Origin: Vespula vulgaris
Lineage: Eukaryota; Arthropoda; Insecta; Hymenoptera; Vespidae
Assembly (NCBI RefSeq): GCF_905475345.1
Contig: NC_066592.1
Location: 2,442,501-2,506,500 of the forward strand
DNA: 64,000 nt
Reading direction: 5' to 3'
Below are positions 11,613 to 24,969 of this stretch, in pieces. The notes under the pieces were generated by a model. It saw only the letters and a program-made list of their open reading frames with translations. It was not told the DNA's origin and did not search any database. Each line of letters begins with the position of its first letter. The stretch's first letter is position 1. Position numbers and translations under genes: made by a program.

Positions 11613-13002
11613 GAGAAAGAGAGAGAGAGAGAGAAAGAAGAATATGATAGAGAATTGGCAGGAAGCCAATCAGAAATGCTTTGTCACTCTGCCATTACTA
11701 CCACCACTACTACCACTACTACTACTACTAATATTACTACTACTATTACCACTACCATTACTGCTGTTACATATACTCTACATAACAGATGTGACAGAAC
11801 TATACATAACAAAGTGCGGTAAGCTCAGATCAAATGGATTGATCGTTTGAACTGACAGACGGGTCGACAGGTGGTGGATGATCACCGATAATGTAATGTC
11901 AAGGAATTTCGTGTATTAAGGTATTCCAATCAACCCTCTTCCCCTATTCAATGATAAGAGGCAGAGAGAAGAGAGAGGTTTTTTCTAATATGTCGTTTTC
12001 TCTTAATCGCTTTTCTCTCAGCTAATTAGATCGCAAAAACATTACTACTAATTATTCTCATGGACTATAAAAATTTTTTAGTTGTTTTCCTTTTTCTTCT
12101 TTTCCTTTTTTTTTCTAGAAGTTTTCTATATAAATATATATATTTTTTCTGTAATGTCTATATATTCGATAAGAAAAAGAAAATAATTAAAAATTCGAAC
12201 GTTAGAAGTCGATCAAAATAATCGTAGGGAGATAATAAACAGGGTAAGTATCGTATAGTAACATTGGAGAGTTAGAGAGTTAGATAACTGTTAGTTGTTG
12301 ACTAAGGGTTTAACAGCCGTCAAGTAACTAGTTATCCATGCACCGTAGTAACTAATCGAACTAATACTAATCACGTTAATACGGTGCACAAAGATGATCA
12401 TTAATTTTATGAAACGTCATGTTATTACACGCGTATACATACCTACATACATACATGAATATATATACATATATATATATATATATTTTATATAGAAAAA
12501 TATAGAAATGCGAATAAAAAAAAAAAGAATAAAAAAAACAGAAAAAAAGATAAAAAACAAACCTAAAATTATCCGAACACGATAATTTCACATTTCACAA
12601 ATGAACAATCTGTACGCACTGTTACCATAATAATACCTCTCCTAATCCTAATCCTAACAGAATATTTGATATTGAAAATCCTTCTAATTATTTATCGTTA
12701 TAATCTCTCTCCTCCTATTCCTCCACCATCCACCTTATGCGTATTTACGTATTAGAAAGAAAAAAAAGGAGAACAAGACAATCGATATTAACAAATACGG
12801 AAAGTTTATTTTATAGGTGATAAGAGGTTAACGTTAGAGAAGAAGAAAAGTAAAAAAAAAAGAAAAAGAAAGAGAAAAACGAAAAGAAAAGAAAAGAAAA
12901 GAAAAAGAAAGAATAATTAAACCAAAAGAAAAAAAGATAATAGAAATGAGGAATCGAAAGAAACGTGATAGGGTTAGAACAATTAAACAGAAAACGAAAT
13001 AT

Positions 13003-13106
<104 letters not shown>

Positions 13107-13373
13107 AATATCTATCTACCCATCTATCCATCTGTCTAACACCGTTGCGTTATCGATAGATTCGTCGAATCTCAGTGTATCAGCAAGGAAAGAAGGAAGT
13201 AAGAAAAAAGAAAGAAAAGAAAAGAAGAAAGAAAAGAAACGAAGGAAGAAAAAAGTGAGGGGAGGGGATGATACTTGTGCAGATAAGTTAACAGGGATAG
13301 GCACGTTTCAGATGGGGAGGAAAATAAAGAGAGAGATGAAGAGAGAAATAAAGATAGAGATAGAGATAGAGAC

Positions 13374-13408
<35 letters not shown>

Positions 13409-13985
13409 GAGAGATATATATTAAAAATGGATAGTAAAAAAAGAAGGAGAGGAGTAAAAGAAGAAGGGTAGAAGGATGACGTTGTGTGTGTTAGGGGAAG
13501 AATAGTTGGAGTTAGAATGAAAACGACGAAGATGGAACAGAGTCACGAGGGATGGTCGAAGAAATATGAAGGGTGGAAGAGAAGAGCATGTAAAAAGAGA
13601 AAGAGAGGCAGAGAGAAACAGAAAAAGAGAGAGAAAAAGAAAGAGAGAGAGAAAGAAAAGGAGAGTAAGTAAGTAAGTAAGTACGTAAGTAAGTAACTAA
13701 GTGAGTGAGTGAGTGAGTAAGTAAGAGGAAAAGAGAGATATGGGTCAGAGGATGGACCGGACGGAATATTGATCCGTGTAGCTCGCAATAGCAGCTGCCT
13801 ATGCTGCACTGTGCCGGTGTGCCACAATTCCTCTGTCTTTCTGTACTTTACTCTCTTTCTCTCTATCATTCTCTATCACTCTCTCTCTCTCTCTCTCTCT
13901 TTTTCTCTCTTTCTCTCTGTCTGAATCTTTCTCAGTCTTTCTCACTCTTTCTCTATCATTCTTTCTCATTCTTTCTCACTTTTTT

Positions 13986-14053
<68 letters not shown>

Positions 14054-14171
14054 AATGTGTTTCTAGCACTTTCTTTCACTCTAAAACTCGCTCTCGTTTC
14101 GTATCCACGTAAAGCAGATGCGCCTTGCTAAAAGTTTTACGAGTAAAGCTTTACGAGTATAAGCATTACCC

Positions 14172-14183
14172 TAGCTAGCTAGC

Positions 14184-14246
<63 letters not shown>

Positions 14247-14247
14247 C
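14172..14247 (+). repeat. (CTAG)n to (GATA)n microsatellite
   Basis: CTAG repeats grade into about 16 GATA units. Confidence 0.95.
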
Positions 14248-14831
14248 TCCATGCTGCGCATGAGCCTTTTACAGAGAGAAAAAAAAAGAAGAGAAGAATG
14301 AGAGAAAAAAGAAAAAAAAAGAAGAAGCTACAAAAAAAAAGACGCGTTTTCGTGCTTCTGCGGTTGAATAATTCTGCGTTAAAAACGTGCTAAACGTGGT
14401 AACCATTGAAATACTGTACAGACATACATACATGCGTACATTTGTGTGTGTACATTCATAAACACCAATAAAAGTTATTATTTCGAAATGAATTTTTAAT
14501 ACATTTGCGAAACTCCAGAGATGATGATAATAATAATTAACTGTCTTTGTTTATCGTACTCTTTAATTTATTCATATCTAATTACGAATATATAATATGT
14601 AATTTTGCGAGATAATATAAGATTAATAATTGGGTCTTATTAAAAGTTGTTCTTTTTTCTTTTTTTTTTTTAAAAAAAAAGACCAAAAAAAATAAAATGA
14701 TCACTTTTCTTTCTCTCTTTCTCTCTCTTTCTCTCTATCTCTCTCTCTCTCCCTCTCTCGAGTACGTTCAACTTTTATTATTTTAGACGTGTATAACAAA
14801 AGGTTTCTTTTTCTTTCCTTTTTTCTTTTAG

Positions 14832-14880
14832 TGTTCTGGACAGTGAGAGCAATATGGATAACATTTGTCAGAACGCATAA
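14832..14880 (+). CDS. Possible short terminal exon after a strong acceptor
   Basis: A long pyrimidine tract ending CTTTTAG is followed by a short frame, VLDSESNMDNICQNA, then TAA. A second frame is also briefly open. The acceptor is convincing, but no upstream exon with matching phase is visible, so this may be a fortuitous splice-like site in pyrimidine-rich DNA. Confidence 0.15.
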
Positions 14881-15125
14881 GTGAATCTAATCTACTAATC
14901 AAATGTCACATACCTATTTTTACTTCATAAAAATTTTCTGACAGAATATTTTTTTTTTCTTCTTTTCTTAAATCCCAGTAATTATTATTATTATTATTAA
15001 TATTATTATACTTCCTTTTTGCATCTAATTTCTATCATCTAATTATTCATCGACCATTTGTATGGGTTTATTAACGATATAAGATATAATAGTAATAATT
15101 ACTATTAATTATTGTTACTCTTATC

Positions 15126-15145
15126 ATCACCATCGGCATCATCAC

Positions 15146-15194
<49 letters not shown>

Positions 15195-15232
15195 GTCATC
15201 ATTATTATCATCATCATTATTATTATTATTAT
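15126..15232 (+). repeat. (ATC)n/(ATT)n microsatellite
   Basis: About 24 ATC units followed by ATT units. On the minus strand it reads as Asp and Asn runs, not taken as coding. Confidence 0.95.
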
Positions 15233-15333
15233 TATAAGCATAATATTCGAGTACCAAAGTTTGACAGAAACGAAGTGAAACTTTGAATAAACTTTCGTAA
15301 TATTCTCTTGACAAATTCTCTTGAGTTAAACTT

Positions 15334-15379
<46 letters not shown>

Positions 15380-15727
15380 ATATATACATACATAAGTGTG
15401 CTATATTACAAGTAGTACATAGTATATAAAATTATACTTCTCCCTCTCTCTATATATTCTCTTTCTTTCTTTCTCTCTCTCTCTCTCTCTTTCTCTCTTT
15501 CTTTCGTATATAGATATTCGGATCTTGTGAATGAATTTCGTGCTTTACCATCCCACACAACAAATCATGAATGAGAAATACTCCATATTGATTGGTGTGT
15601 TTCGTAACTACGGACCGCATAGCATTCATCTCCACGTGACTATAAGCGTTCGGGATGTATCGCTCTATCAGTTACATTGTACGTGGTCAGTGAAACGACG
15701 ACTATCACGATAAACTCTCTCTCTCCT

Positions 15728-15735
<8 letters not shown>

Positions 15736-15779
<44 letters not shown>

Positions 15780-15802
15780 ATGTGTGTGTGTGTGTGTGTG
15801 TA
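15736..15802 (+). repeat. (CT)n then (GT)n compound microsatellite
   Basis: CT run to 15778, then TAA, then a GT run to 15802. Confidence 0.9.
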
Positions 15803-16935
15803 TCACTCTGTCTCTAACATAGCTAACATAAGCTACTACGTTTTGCTTTCAGTCGCATGCCTGATCCATTACAAACCTAATCTCCCTTTTATAACTTCCC
15901 ATTTAAAATATAATTAATTATATTATATAAATGTGGAACAAATGTCGAATCGAACAAAATCGATATGTGACAATAGAATGTAATATATGAAGTTTCGAAT
16001 AATTTACAATGAATAATCTTAATTGAATATTATTGAAAATATGTTTGATAATTTATATTAGGATTTAAAAAAAAAGGATTGACAATATTAAATAATATGT
16101 ATACTATATATGATATATATATATATATACATATATATATAATTTATAAAAATCAATATTGAAAGAAAAATTGACGAAAGTGTTCGTCGATCGTAATAAC
16201 CGTTTAAAAAATTTCTTTGTAAAAAATAAAAAAACAAAAAACAGAAAATGGAAAGTTTCAGACAGTCAGCGAACGAGAAAAAAAAAAGAAAACAAGTATT
16301 CGCAATTTGCATATCATTTGGAAAGAAATCCGAAATAGGACATAAATAATATGCATACGTATATGTATACGTTTACATGCATGCCCAACACAACGTTGGA
16401 TATATGTATATATACATATATATTTATTATATCTACATATGCATTTATGTATCTATGTATTTACCAGAAGGTGAATGCAATTATTCCAGTCGAGCTTTTC
16501 TCGTAAAGCTCGTTTCGTTTTTCATTGCAACGCGTGTTGCGTTGCTGCATCTGAGGACGTGAGCTCGTAATGAAACGCACGTTTGCATAAATTGCACCTT
16601 CGTTTTCTCTTTCCTTTTTTCTTTCTCTTTCTCCTACTTTTCTCTGTCTCTTTTTTTTTCTTTTTGCATTTTTCCTTTCATTTTCTGACCATCACGCTGC
16701 TGTCTCTGCTACAGACAACCGACCAATAAGTTTCTACGTAGAACGAGCAAAAGTTTCCAAACGAACAAAGAATTTTTACAAAGCTATTTTTTATGGAATA
16801 TTTGTTACGCGAAAAAAAAAATATATATATAAAAAGAGAGAAAAGGAATTAGCCTAAGAGTATAATTTTGTAATGTCGCATTAAGAACCCCATGGAAAAT
16901 TTATTTCTTACGTTAAATTCGATAACGCGCGAAGA

Positions 16936-16992
16936 AGACAATGTCAAATTAAAAAACGTCCGAACTCGACGATTTTTAATTTGACGTTGTTT
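16936..16992 (+). ncRNA. Strong short hairpin, pre-miRNA-like or mini inverted repeat
   Basis: Positions 16943-16960 pair with 16968-16985: 18 positions with a single A-A mismatch, closed by a 7-base loop CGAACTC. Pairing continues outward for about 7 more positions (16936-16942 with 16986-16992), including two G-T wobbles, giving an arm of about 25. The length and loop fit a small pre-miRNA. I do not recognise the arms as a known miRNA. A tiny palindromic transposon remnant is the main alternative. Confidence 0.35.
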
Positions 16993-17484
16993 ATGTTTCT
17001 ATCGTTCAAAAAGAAAAGAAGTAAGTTCGTTTAACACAGACACGTGTCAATTTTAATGTCACTTTTGAAAAAATACACTTTTTGCAACGTTAAAAATTAT
17101 CTGCTGGATTTGAAGAAAATGTTTCTCGAAGAATGAAACCGACGATGTCTCTCGTTAGTTCTTTTCTATTTTTTCAAAAAATAAGTTCGCCTAATAAATG
17201 CAAACGAATATTTTTTTATTTTATTTTTTTCTCTGGTAAATAGCGACACGAAACTCTTTGATACTCGTCTCAAAAATAATGTTTTTTTTTTCTTTTTTGT
17301 AATATCACGAATTTTTTTGTTTTTATTTGTTTTTTTTTTTTTTTTTCCCCAATGACATTTGTATGAATTCATTAAAATCAAGCATCGCGTCGTGCATGAA
17401 GTCAATGGAAATTTAAAATTTATTTGATAACACTGTACACTACATATGTATACATGTATTTACGTACGTACATTTATTGTATTT

Positions 17485-17655
17485 ATGCGTTCGACTGCAA
17501 GCTCACTCGACGAAAATGAATTGACACTTGAAAATAAAGCGGATATAATATTTGTGAAACGTAATCTCGTACATTCTTTATGTTGTATATTGTCTGATAG
17601 AAAGCATAAATCTTCTTTGATGTCATTCAAAATATTAATTATTATTGAAAACTAA
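17485..17655 (+). pseudogene. Short protein-like ORF, possible decayed hAT-type transposase C-terminus
   Basis: An open frame of 56 residues starting at ATG contains STASSLDENELTLENKAD followed by IIFVKRNLVHSL and then a basic, Ile-rich tail before TAA. The spacing of STA(S/G), an N about 14-16 residues later and an F-x-x-x-N-L block resembles the C-terminal dimerisation region of hAT transposases. The match is loose, no catalytic residues or terminal repeats are present, and I saw no supporting sequence upstream. It could equally be chance coding potential. Confidence 0.18.
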
Positions 17656-18220
17656 AATAATGAAAAGACGTATACGCGTATAGTAATCAAAATGTCGTAT
17701 AACAGTTGAAAACATCATTCGGTCCTATCTTTTTTTTTTATCTTTTCGTAAAAAAAATTTTAATTGGAAGCAACGAAATTGCACTATACAAGAAACAATA
17801 GTTTCGTTTTTCTATAAACATGTTTTACAAAAAAAATTTTTTACAAATAAAAAGTTATAAAAAAAAGCTCTCGATTCGATCAAATTTTACTATCATCCGA
17901 TTATTTAGAAAAAATATTGAAATATTTTTATTAAAAAAAAAAAAAAAAAAAAGAGAGAGAAGAATATAAAACTTTTCCCTAAACAAGTAGAAGCGCATAA
18001 CCAATTAATTAATTCTACTCTTGTAAACAATCACAATGAAACGTCCAACGGATTAAAAGAAGAGTGATTTTCAAAATCAAATGGATATTGAAAATTCATT
18101 ACGTTTAATTATCTCGGAATAATAAACTATTGCTTGAGAATCTTTTAACTGAGATCATGATCATCATCATGATCATTATCATCATTATCATTATCATTAT
18201 CATCGAAACAGAATAATATT

Positions 18221-18245
18221 GGATTGGCCGATAAGTAATATGAAA
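18221..18245. mobile_element. Possible solitary mariner-type end
   Basis: TTGGATTGGCCGATAAGTAA resembles the terminal repeat style of insect mariner elements (TTGG-TTGGC-nn-TAAGT). No opposite end or transposase was found nearby. Confidence 0.2.
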
Positions 18246-19258
18246 ATTTTATCAATCTAAAATATACTCACGATAATTACTTATGCAAATAAATAAATAA
18301 ATATATATATATATATGTATATGAAAAAATGAAAAAAAAAATAAAATGTTCAGCGCAGAATACTTTACAATGTTATTTAAACAGTTGTAAAATAGATCGA
18401 CATATTTTTTACCGTAAAAAGAAATATCCAAAAAATTGACGCGATAAATGGGGTAAAAAGATGGACGAAAAAAAAATAAATAAATAGAAAGAAAGAACAT
18501 TAAGAAAAATGAAAGAAAGAAAGAAAGAAAGAAAGAGAGAAAGAAAGAGAGAAAGAAAGAAGATAAAAAATGTATTTAATCTAAACGAAGAACTCGATCA
18601 CCTTTTCTACCTCTCCCAATTTCTATTTGTAAAATGTAGTAGGTATCAGATACATGGTTGAACAAAGTCGACGATCGTTGCACCATTGTAGCATAGAATA
18701 CTACGCATCAAAGACAATTGCACAATCGCGAGAACTCGTCCAACACTTTAATCGCATCTGGCAACGTTCAGGGTCTCGGTCAACTTAGGTAAGGTTACAT
18801 TGAAATGGATCGATCATGCAGATTCGACTCGACGACAGAACGATCATCGTTTGGTGTCAACTAGCGACACTCGTCTATTAGCTCTTTCTCTTTCTCTATC
18901 TCTGTCTGTCGTTTTTTATTTTAACCGTTTCATAAATGGTTTCATAAGCTTACTTCGTAAACTTTAAGGAAAAAAGAAAAACATATATCAGATATTACGA
19001 GAGAAATAATACAAAAATAAATAAATAAATAAGTAATAAATTATCATCTTTTTTTTTTTTTTGATATATATATATATACAAAAAAAAATAAAAGAATTAC
19101 TTTCCAAATTGCAAATTTATTTGTACGTTGTAATTTTGCGAATACGTGCATTCGCAGAACAAGTTAATTAATCCCTCCCTTCTTTTTTGTTTCTTTTTTA
19201 CTATTATTATACACCTATATATATATATATATGCTCTAGTTATAATAAGCTTAATTTC

Positions 19259-19307
<49 letters not shown>

Positions 19308-20436
19308 TTCATACATAATTATCTGATCTCAAATATAATCGAGGTTTATTAACGACTTCATCATAACGCTCCGATCCACAATTTTATTTTTCGAACAAAC
19401 TCGTCGGTGGTTGGGACACAATGTGTGAGACACACGGTCGAGATTCTACGAACGTTTCGTTTAAACGTAATACGTTTCTACAATATGCACGCATATGTAG
19501 TGGTGTGTATGTATGTGTACACATATATATATATACAAACATGTATACACGTATATACATATATATATACAAACGTGTATATATATATACATATATATAT
19601 ACATATATATAACCGAAGCAAATCCAAATTACGTAGCGAATTAATGAACTCTTCGAATTCACCATGAGAGAGAATCGAATCTTTCGTAATATGAAAATGA
19701 TTAAGAAAAAAGAAAAAAAGAAAAAGATATCGTATTCAAATTTGTGTATAACGAAAATTTGTATACGTAAATTACGTACAAGGTCATCCAAAATATTAAA
19801 CCAACTTCTATTGTTACGAGTTCGAATATCACATCGTGATTTTTAATTATTCTTTCTTTCTTTTCGTTTCTATTTTTCTTTGTCTTTTTCTTTTTTCTTT
19901 TTTTCTCTTTTAAGTACAGTTTAAGTTCTCACGCCACAACAAACAACCATCATACCAATCATCCAACCAACTAAAAGTTTAATTTTATATTATCCCTTTG
20001 AAGGATTAAGCTCACTTTGACACTTTGAGAAACTTTGATCTAACGAATCGAAGTAGAGAATATCGATTATCGAAACGTATCGATTATACACAAAATGTCT
20101 GCAATTCGTAAGGGCAATATTTGTATTGTAAGGAATACCTAATTTCCCGGCATTGTCATAATGGAATTTCAATTATCTGGACTGCGATTATGCGAATATT
20201 GAATTAAACAATGTCTCTTCGTTAAACGCATACACGTACACACACAGACAAACAATTTCGTATTAATAATATATATAGAGATTAGCAACCCTATATGATT
20301 TATGTGAACTAAACGTTTATAAATGCATGCATGCAATATATATATATAGGTGCGAAGTTGATTTTAATCAAAATTAAATAGCCCTTAAAAAGTCGATCGA
20401 AGGATAATACAAAAATTTTCTTCCAACCTATAATCC

Positions 20437-20468
<32 letters not shown>

Positions 20469-20834
20469 ATATGAAATTTATCGAAGATATATTTTCTTCT
20501 TTCGAGAAAAATATTTCTTACGACTAACAACGTTCAACCACCGTAAGTAATCTCATTCTTGAGGAGAAAAGAAGACTACTACGTCATCGGTTGAATTCAC
20601 ACATGTAAACGTAGTGTGGTATTTATATATACATAAACACACACACACAATTACAATATACTAATGTTTATACATATATACATATATTCATATACTATAT
20701 ACCATATACTATATACTATACTATATATATATATATATTATATACACATACACACACATTTAAAACACGAGGACACAAGGCCGTGAACATGTTTTATCGA
20801 TTTCCTATACACACATACCCAGATGACACACATA

Positions 20835-20835
<1 letters not shown>

Positions 20836-20888
<53 letters not shown>

Positions 20889-20911
20889 TGTTCGCTTGGT
20901 CTGATCTATTA

Positions 20912-20942
<31 letters not shown>
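20836..20942. repeat. Inverted (CT)n-spacer-(GA)n microsatellite pair
   Basis: (CT)n 20836-20885 and (GA)n 20916-20942 flank a 30-bp unique spacer. The arms are complementary over about 27 bp and could extrude as a cruciform or fold in RNA. Confidence 0.85.
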
Positions 20943-20947
<5 letters not shown>

Positions 20948-23257
20948 AGGCGTGAAAAATATAGGTAACATCTTTCAGAGAGATGCCGACACATCATATC
21001 GGGGCTTGTGAGTCTCGCCTATTCGTGCGTGGTACTCGAAAGAGCACCGTACCGTATATATCGGCGAGCACTCTAAAAATACTATACTCATATCGGCATT
21101 CTTTCATTCCGTGCCATCAACGACTCCACATTCACAATCTTTCTGTCTCTTTGCTTTCTCCCACTTTTCTCTCTCTCTCTCCCTCTCTCGTTTTCTTTCA
21201 TTTTCTCTCTTATTCTCTCCTTCTATCTCTTTCTTGCTCATTTTCTCTCTCTCTTTTTCTCGTTCCATCTCTTTTTCGCTCATTCTCATTCTCTCTCTTT
21301 CTCTCTCTCTCTCTCTCCTTCTCCCTCTCTCAAGCTTCTAAAGTTCAGGAGTCAAAGCCAACCGCGACGTATGGCTTCAAAGAGCTTTTCTACGTTCGTC
21401 CGTCATCCTAGTTCTCGTCGCACACGTTAAAAAAAAAAAGGAAAAGGAAAAGGGAAAAGGAAGAAAAAAGAAAGGGAGAAAGAAGAGGGAAAAGAAAAAA
21501 AAAAGGGAAAGAAAATACGTATGTACGTACACTTGGCGCGCTTTTACCAAGTTTTCAAACGAGTACGCGCTCGCGCCCACCATCGCGATTTCCATCAAGT
21601 CGTTACACCAAGCTCGTGTGGTAAATACTACGCAACAACCGACTCTCTCTTTCTCTCTTTCTCTCTTCCTCTTTTTCAATCATCCTTCTCCATTCTCTCG
21701 TTCTTTATTTATCTCTTTCTTTCTTTCCTTTTTCCTCGTACTTGTTCTATCTATTCTAATTTCCATCCCCCTACCTCTTTTTCATTCCTCATTCGTTTTA
21801 CTTCTTTTTTTTTCGAAAGAAAGGGAAAAAAGAAAAAGGAGAAAAAAAAGAGAGAAAGAAAAAAGAAGTCGAGATTTCTAAGTAAGTACGTATAAATATA
21901 ACGATCAATGCCGTTAACCACTAAACACTTTTCATCCTTTTGATATCGTAATAATAACCAACGACGAGATCCTTTTATCGATATATCGACAAACGATTTC
22001 GATCTAAATAACGCTTTTCCACATTTATTGTATGTGTGTGTATATATATATATATATATATACACGCGTACACATAGATAGATAGATAGATAGATATTTT
22101 CTACTATCGTACGATCATATCCAATGGTATATCACTATGTTCCGTTTTTATCGAATATCGATCCTTTTCTTCTCTGAAAAGAGATGGGGCGGGTCGGAGC
22201 AAAGGGATGCCATCTATTTTTATTCTTTTGTAGAATTTCTTTTTCTTTCTTCTTTTTTATCTTTTTTTTTTATTTTTTACTTTTTATTTTCTTTTTTTTT
22301 TTTTTCTTATTCTTTATCCACGTTATACTTTATCTGGCTCGTCAGATTCAATCGTCTCGTTAAACACTTTCTGATAAAATGAAAATCATAAAAAGAAAAA
22401 AAAAAAAAAACAAGGAAGATAAAGAAACAGAAAAGAAAAATAATCGTAAAATCATCAACTATTAAATTCGTAATATTATCACACGAGTTCTAAAATACTG
22501 TAAACGATCGACCTACGTTCGATGATTTCATCAATCGTTCGGTTTGTCAAACAATTTTTATATTTAAAGATCATACACTGTATGGATCAATTAATAAAAA
22601 AAAAAGTTACTCGATTTGTCTAAACATTTACGTTGACACTAAAAAGAAAAAAGAAAAGAAAAAGAAAATGATAACGAAATAAAAAGAAAGAATACAATCG
22701 CAAAATCTTATTAATATCTCGCAATAGACAATCCGACGTCGCGAAATTAATTTTTAGTCGATTAAAATCAAACCATTGTCTTATGATTTCCAACTCTTAT
22801 AATCCAACTGAATCGGGATAATTGACGTCGGATATTACAAAAAAAAAAAAGAAATAAAAAAGAGAGAGCGAGAACGAGAGAGAGAGAGAGAGAGAGAAAA
22901 TCAACCAAAAATCTTCACCGGATAAAAAGTGACAATTTTTCGTGATTTCTGAGGGCTTAAAAAAAAAAGGAAAAGAAAAAAGAAAAGAAAGAAAAAAAAT
23001 CGGATGGATATAGGAAATGAACGACGAAATATATATCCTTCGCCATCCATCCGAAAAGTTGGACATCGTACTAGCAAATGAACGTAAAATCTCAAATTTA
23101 CTATACGTCATGGTGCGCCCATAACCGCCCGAAATTTTCGAGCCAACAACCGTCTATATTCACGTCCTTTCTAAGAACATAAAGAAGATAAAACTGTCCA
23201 GGAGCGAACGCCAATGAAATACATCCGTGCATACATACATACATACACATACACACA

Positions 23258-23294
<37 letters not shown>

Positions 23295-23882
23295 GTATAT
23301 ATAGTAAATGCACGTATATACACATGTACATACAAATGCCCGCATTTTCGATACTACATCGACCTATCGCTAAGATTATTTCAAATATATCACAAAATTT
23401 TCTTTTATGAATTTTCGACATTCTCTGTCAACCCCCTCCCCACCCCCACCCACCACCATTCTCTCCCACATCTTCCAACTCACCTGGTAAATATCTTTTT
23501 TTTTTTATTTTGGAGAACCAAAAATTTTCTTTAAAAGAGTTTTCCATTTTTTTTTATAATTTTTTTTTTAAACTTAGAAATGTCTACGTTCCTGTAAAAC
23601 GTTTCACAGTTTTCTTTTATTTTTATTCTTTCTTCTTGATGTTTGATTCTTTTTTGGTACACACTAATTAAAGAAAAAAATATTTTATGCCAGGCTAAAA
23701 GTCATGAGACAGAACTGCTATCGATGAAATCAGAAGTGTGTAAATATTTTATTAGGAAAAAAAAAATATATATATATATACTTATGATAGTTATCATTTG
23801 ATATTTTTGTTCCTCTTTCATTCTTTCTCTCTCATTTTTTCTTCCGTGTGTATACGTGTGTGTATCCAACGAACGAGTGATA

Positions 23883-23890
23883 TGACGTCA
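23883..23890. promoter_or_regulatory. Full CRE palindrome TGACGTCA
   Basis: The complete CREB/ATF consensus lies in a small unique stretch between a (TA)n tract and a (CATA)n tract. Confidence 0.2.
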
Positions 23891-24969
23891 CAGAAAGTTA
23901 AATATCATCGAAGCCCGTTATTAACAATCTTTGAACTTTGTAAAATTAAATAGCTTTGCCATCGAAAAATGAGTCTACTAGAATGGATCGTATGTTGTTC
24001 GTTCGTACATACATACATACATACATACATACATCCGTATATGTACGCGTATGTACGTTTATTTGATAAATATATACCTAGTTATACGAGGGTAGATACA
24101 AAATAAAATATAAAATAAAATATAAAATATAAAATCAAACAAGACCAAAGAAAATCAAAGAAGAGAAAATATAATCAACAGGAAAAATAGTAAAAGCATT
24201 CTCTTAAAAATTGTCCCGATAGATCTAATTAGTATTCGCATAAATGGCTCATTAATAATGATCAAGCCGATCATTACTAATAATCTCGGATCGCACGTTT
24301 TAATCCCTCCACGAACACGTGGATCGAAGTGAAGTAAATATTCAAATAACAATGAAGGATGATCTCATCGATCAATAATCTCTCTTTAATTTTTTTCTAC
24401 TCGATGGGAGAGAAACGATATTTAACGGGCGATAAACACACACACACACACACACACACACATATTCATAGTAATTTGCGACGTTTTCCGTTTGACGCAA
24501 ACTGTCTGCATTTCGGCCAATTAAAAGTCAATAAAATCGGAAGAGAACGTGCCCATTGGTCGATCGGCCCTTGTCACCAAAAGCAGGCCAACAATTACGA
24601 TAACTTATCACACATACATATACACACACACATGCGAGCATACACATACAAAATATATCCTATACATCTATACCATCGAATTAAATATAAACGTAGTATT
24701 TCGGAGAATTGAAGGCAATAGAGAGACTTTTTTTTTTCCTCTTTTATTTTCTTTTTTATTTCTTCTATTTCTCCTATTTCTTTTTCGTTATCGTTGTTGT
24801 TGTTGTTTTTATTCAACACAAACGTGAACTCTATTACGTGACTCGCAATTATATATCATCTAATACACACTTTTCTATACAAACAAAAACAACGAATGAT
24901 TTTCATCCGAAAGAACTAATCTTCAAGGAGATTAGTAACAAATTATCGACATGCTATTGAAATCATCTA

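Larger units (their letters stand above)
17656..24969. other. Repeat-rich non-coding region
   Basis: (ATC)/(ATT) near 18160-18205, TA, CT, GATA (22076-22096), CATA (24005-24036) and CA (24436-24462) repeats, plus poly-T tracts. A unique island at 24480-24620 contains CCCATTGG. No gene supported. Confidence 0.5.

Noticed and set aside
15105..15314. Poly-Asp protein on the minus strand
   Set aside because: It is a direct translation of the (ATC)n microsatellite.
23484..23547. Minus-strand mini-exon: ATG plus 21 codons ending in a consensus donor GTGAGT, phase 1, compatible with the calcineurin exon
   Set aside because: It is Lys/Phe-rich because it lies in poly-A/T DNA, with no promoter-like context; the 63 kb exon is a better candidate, though neither is proven.
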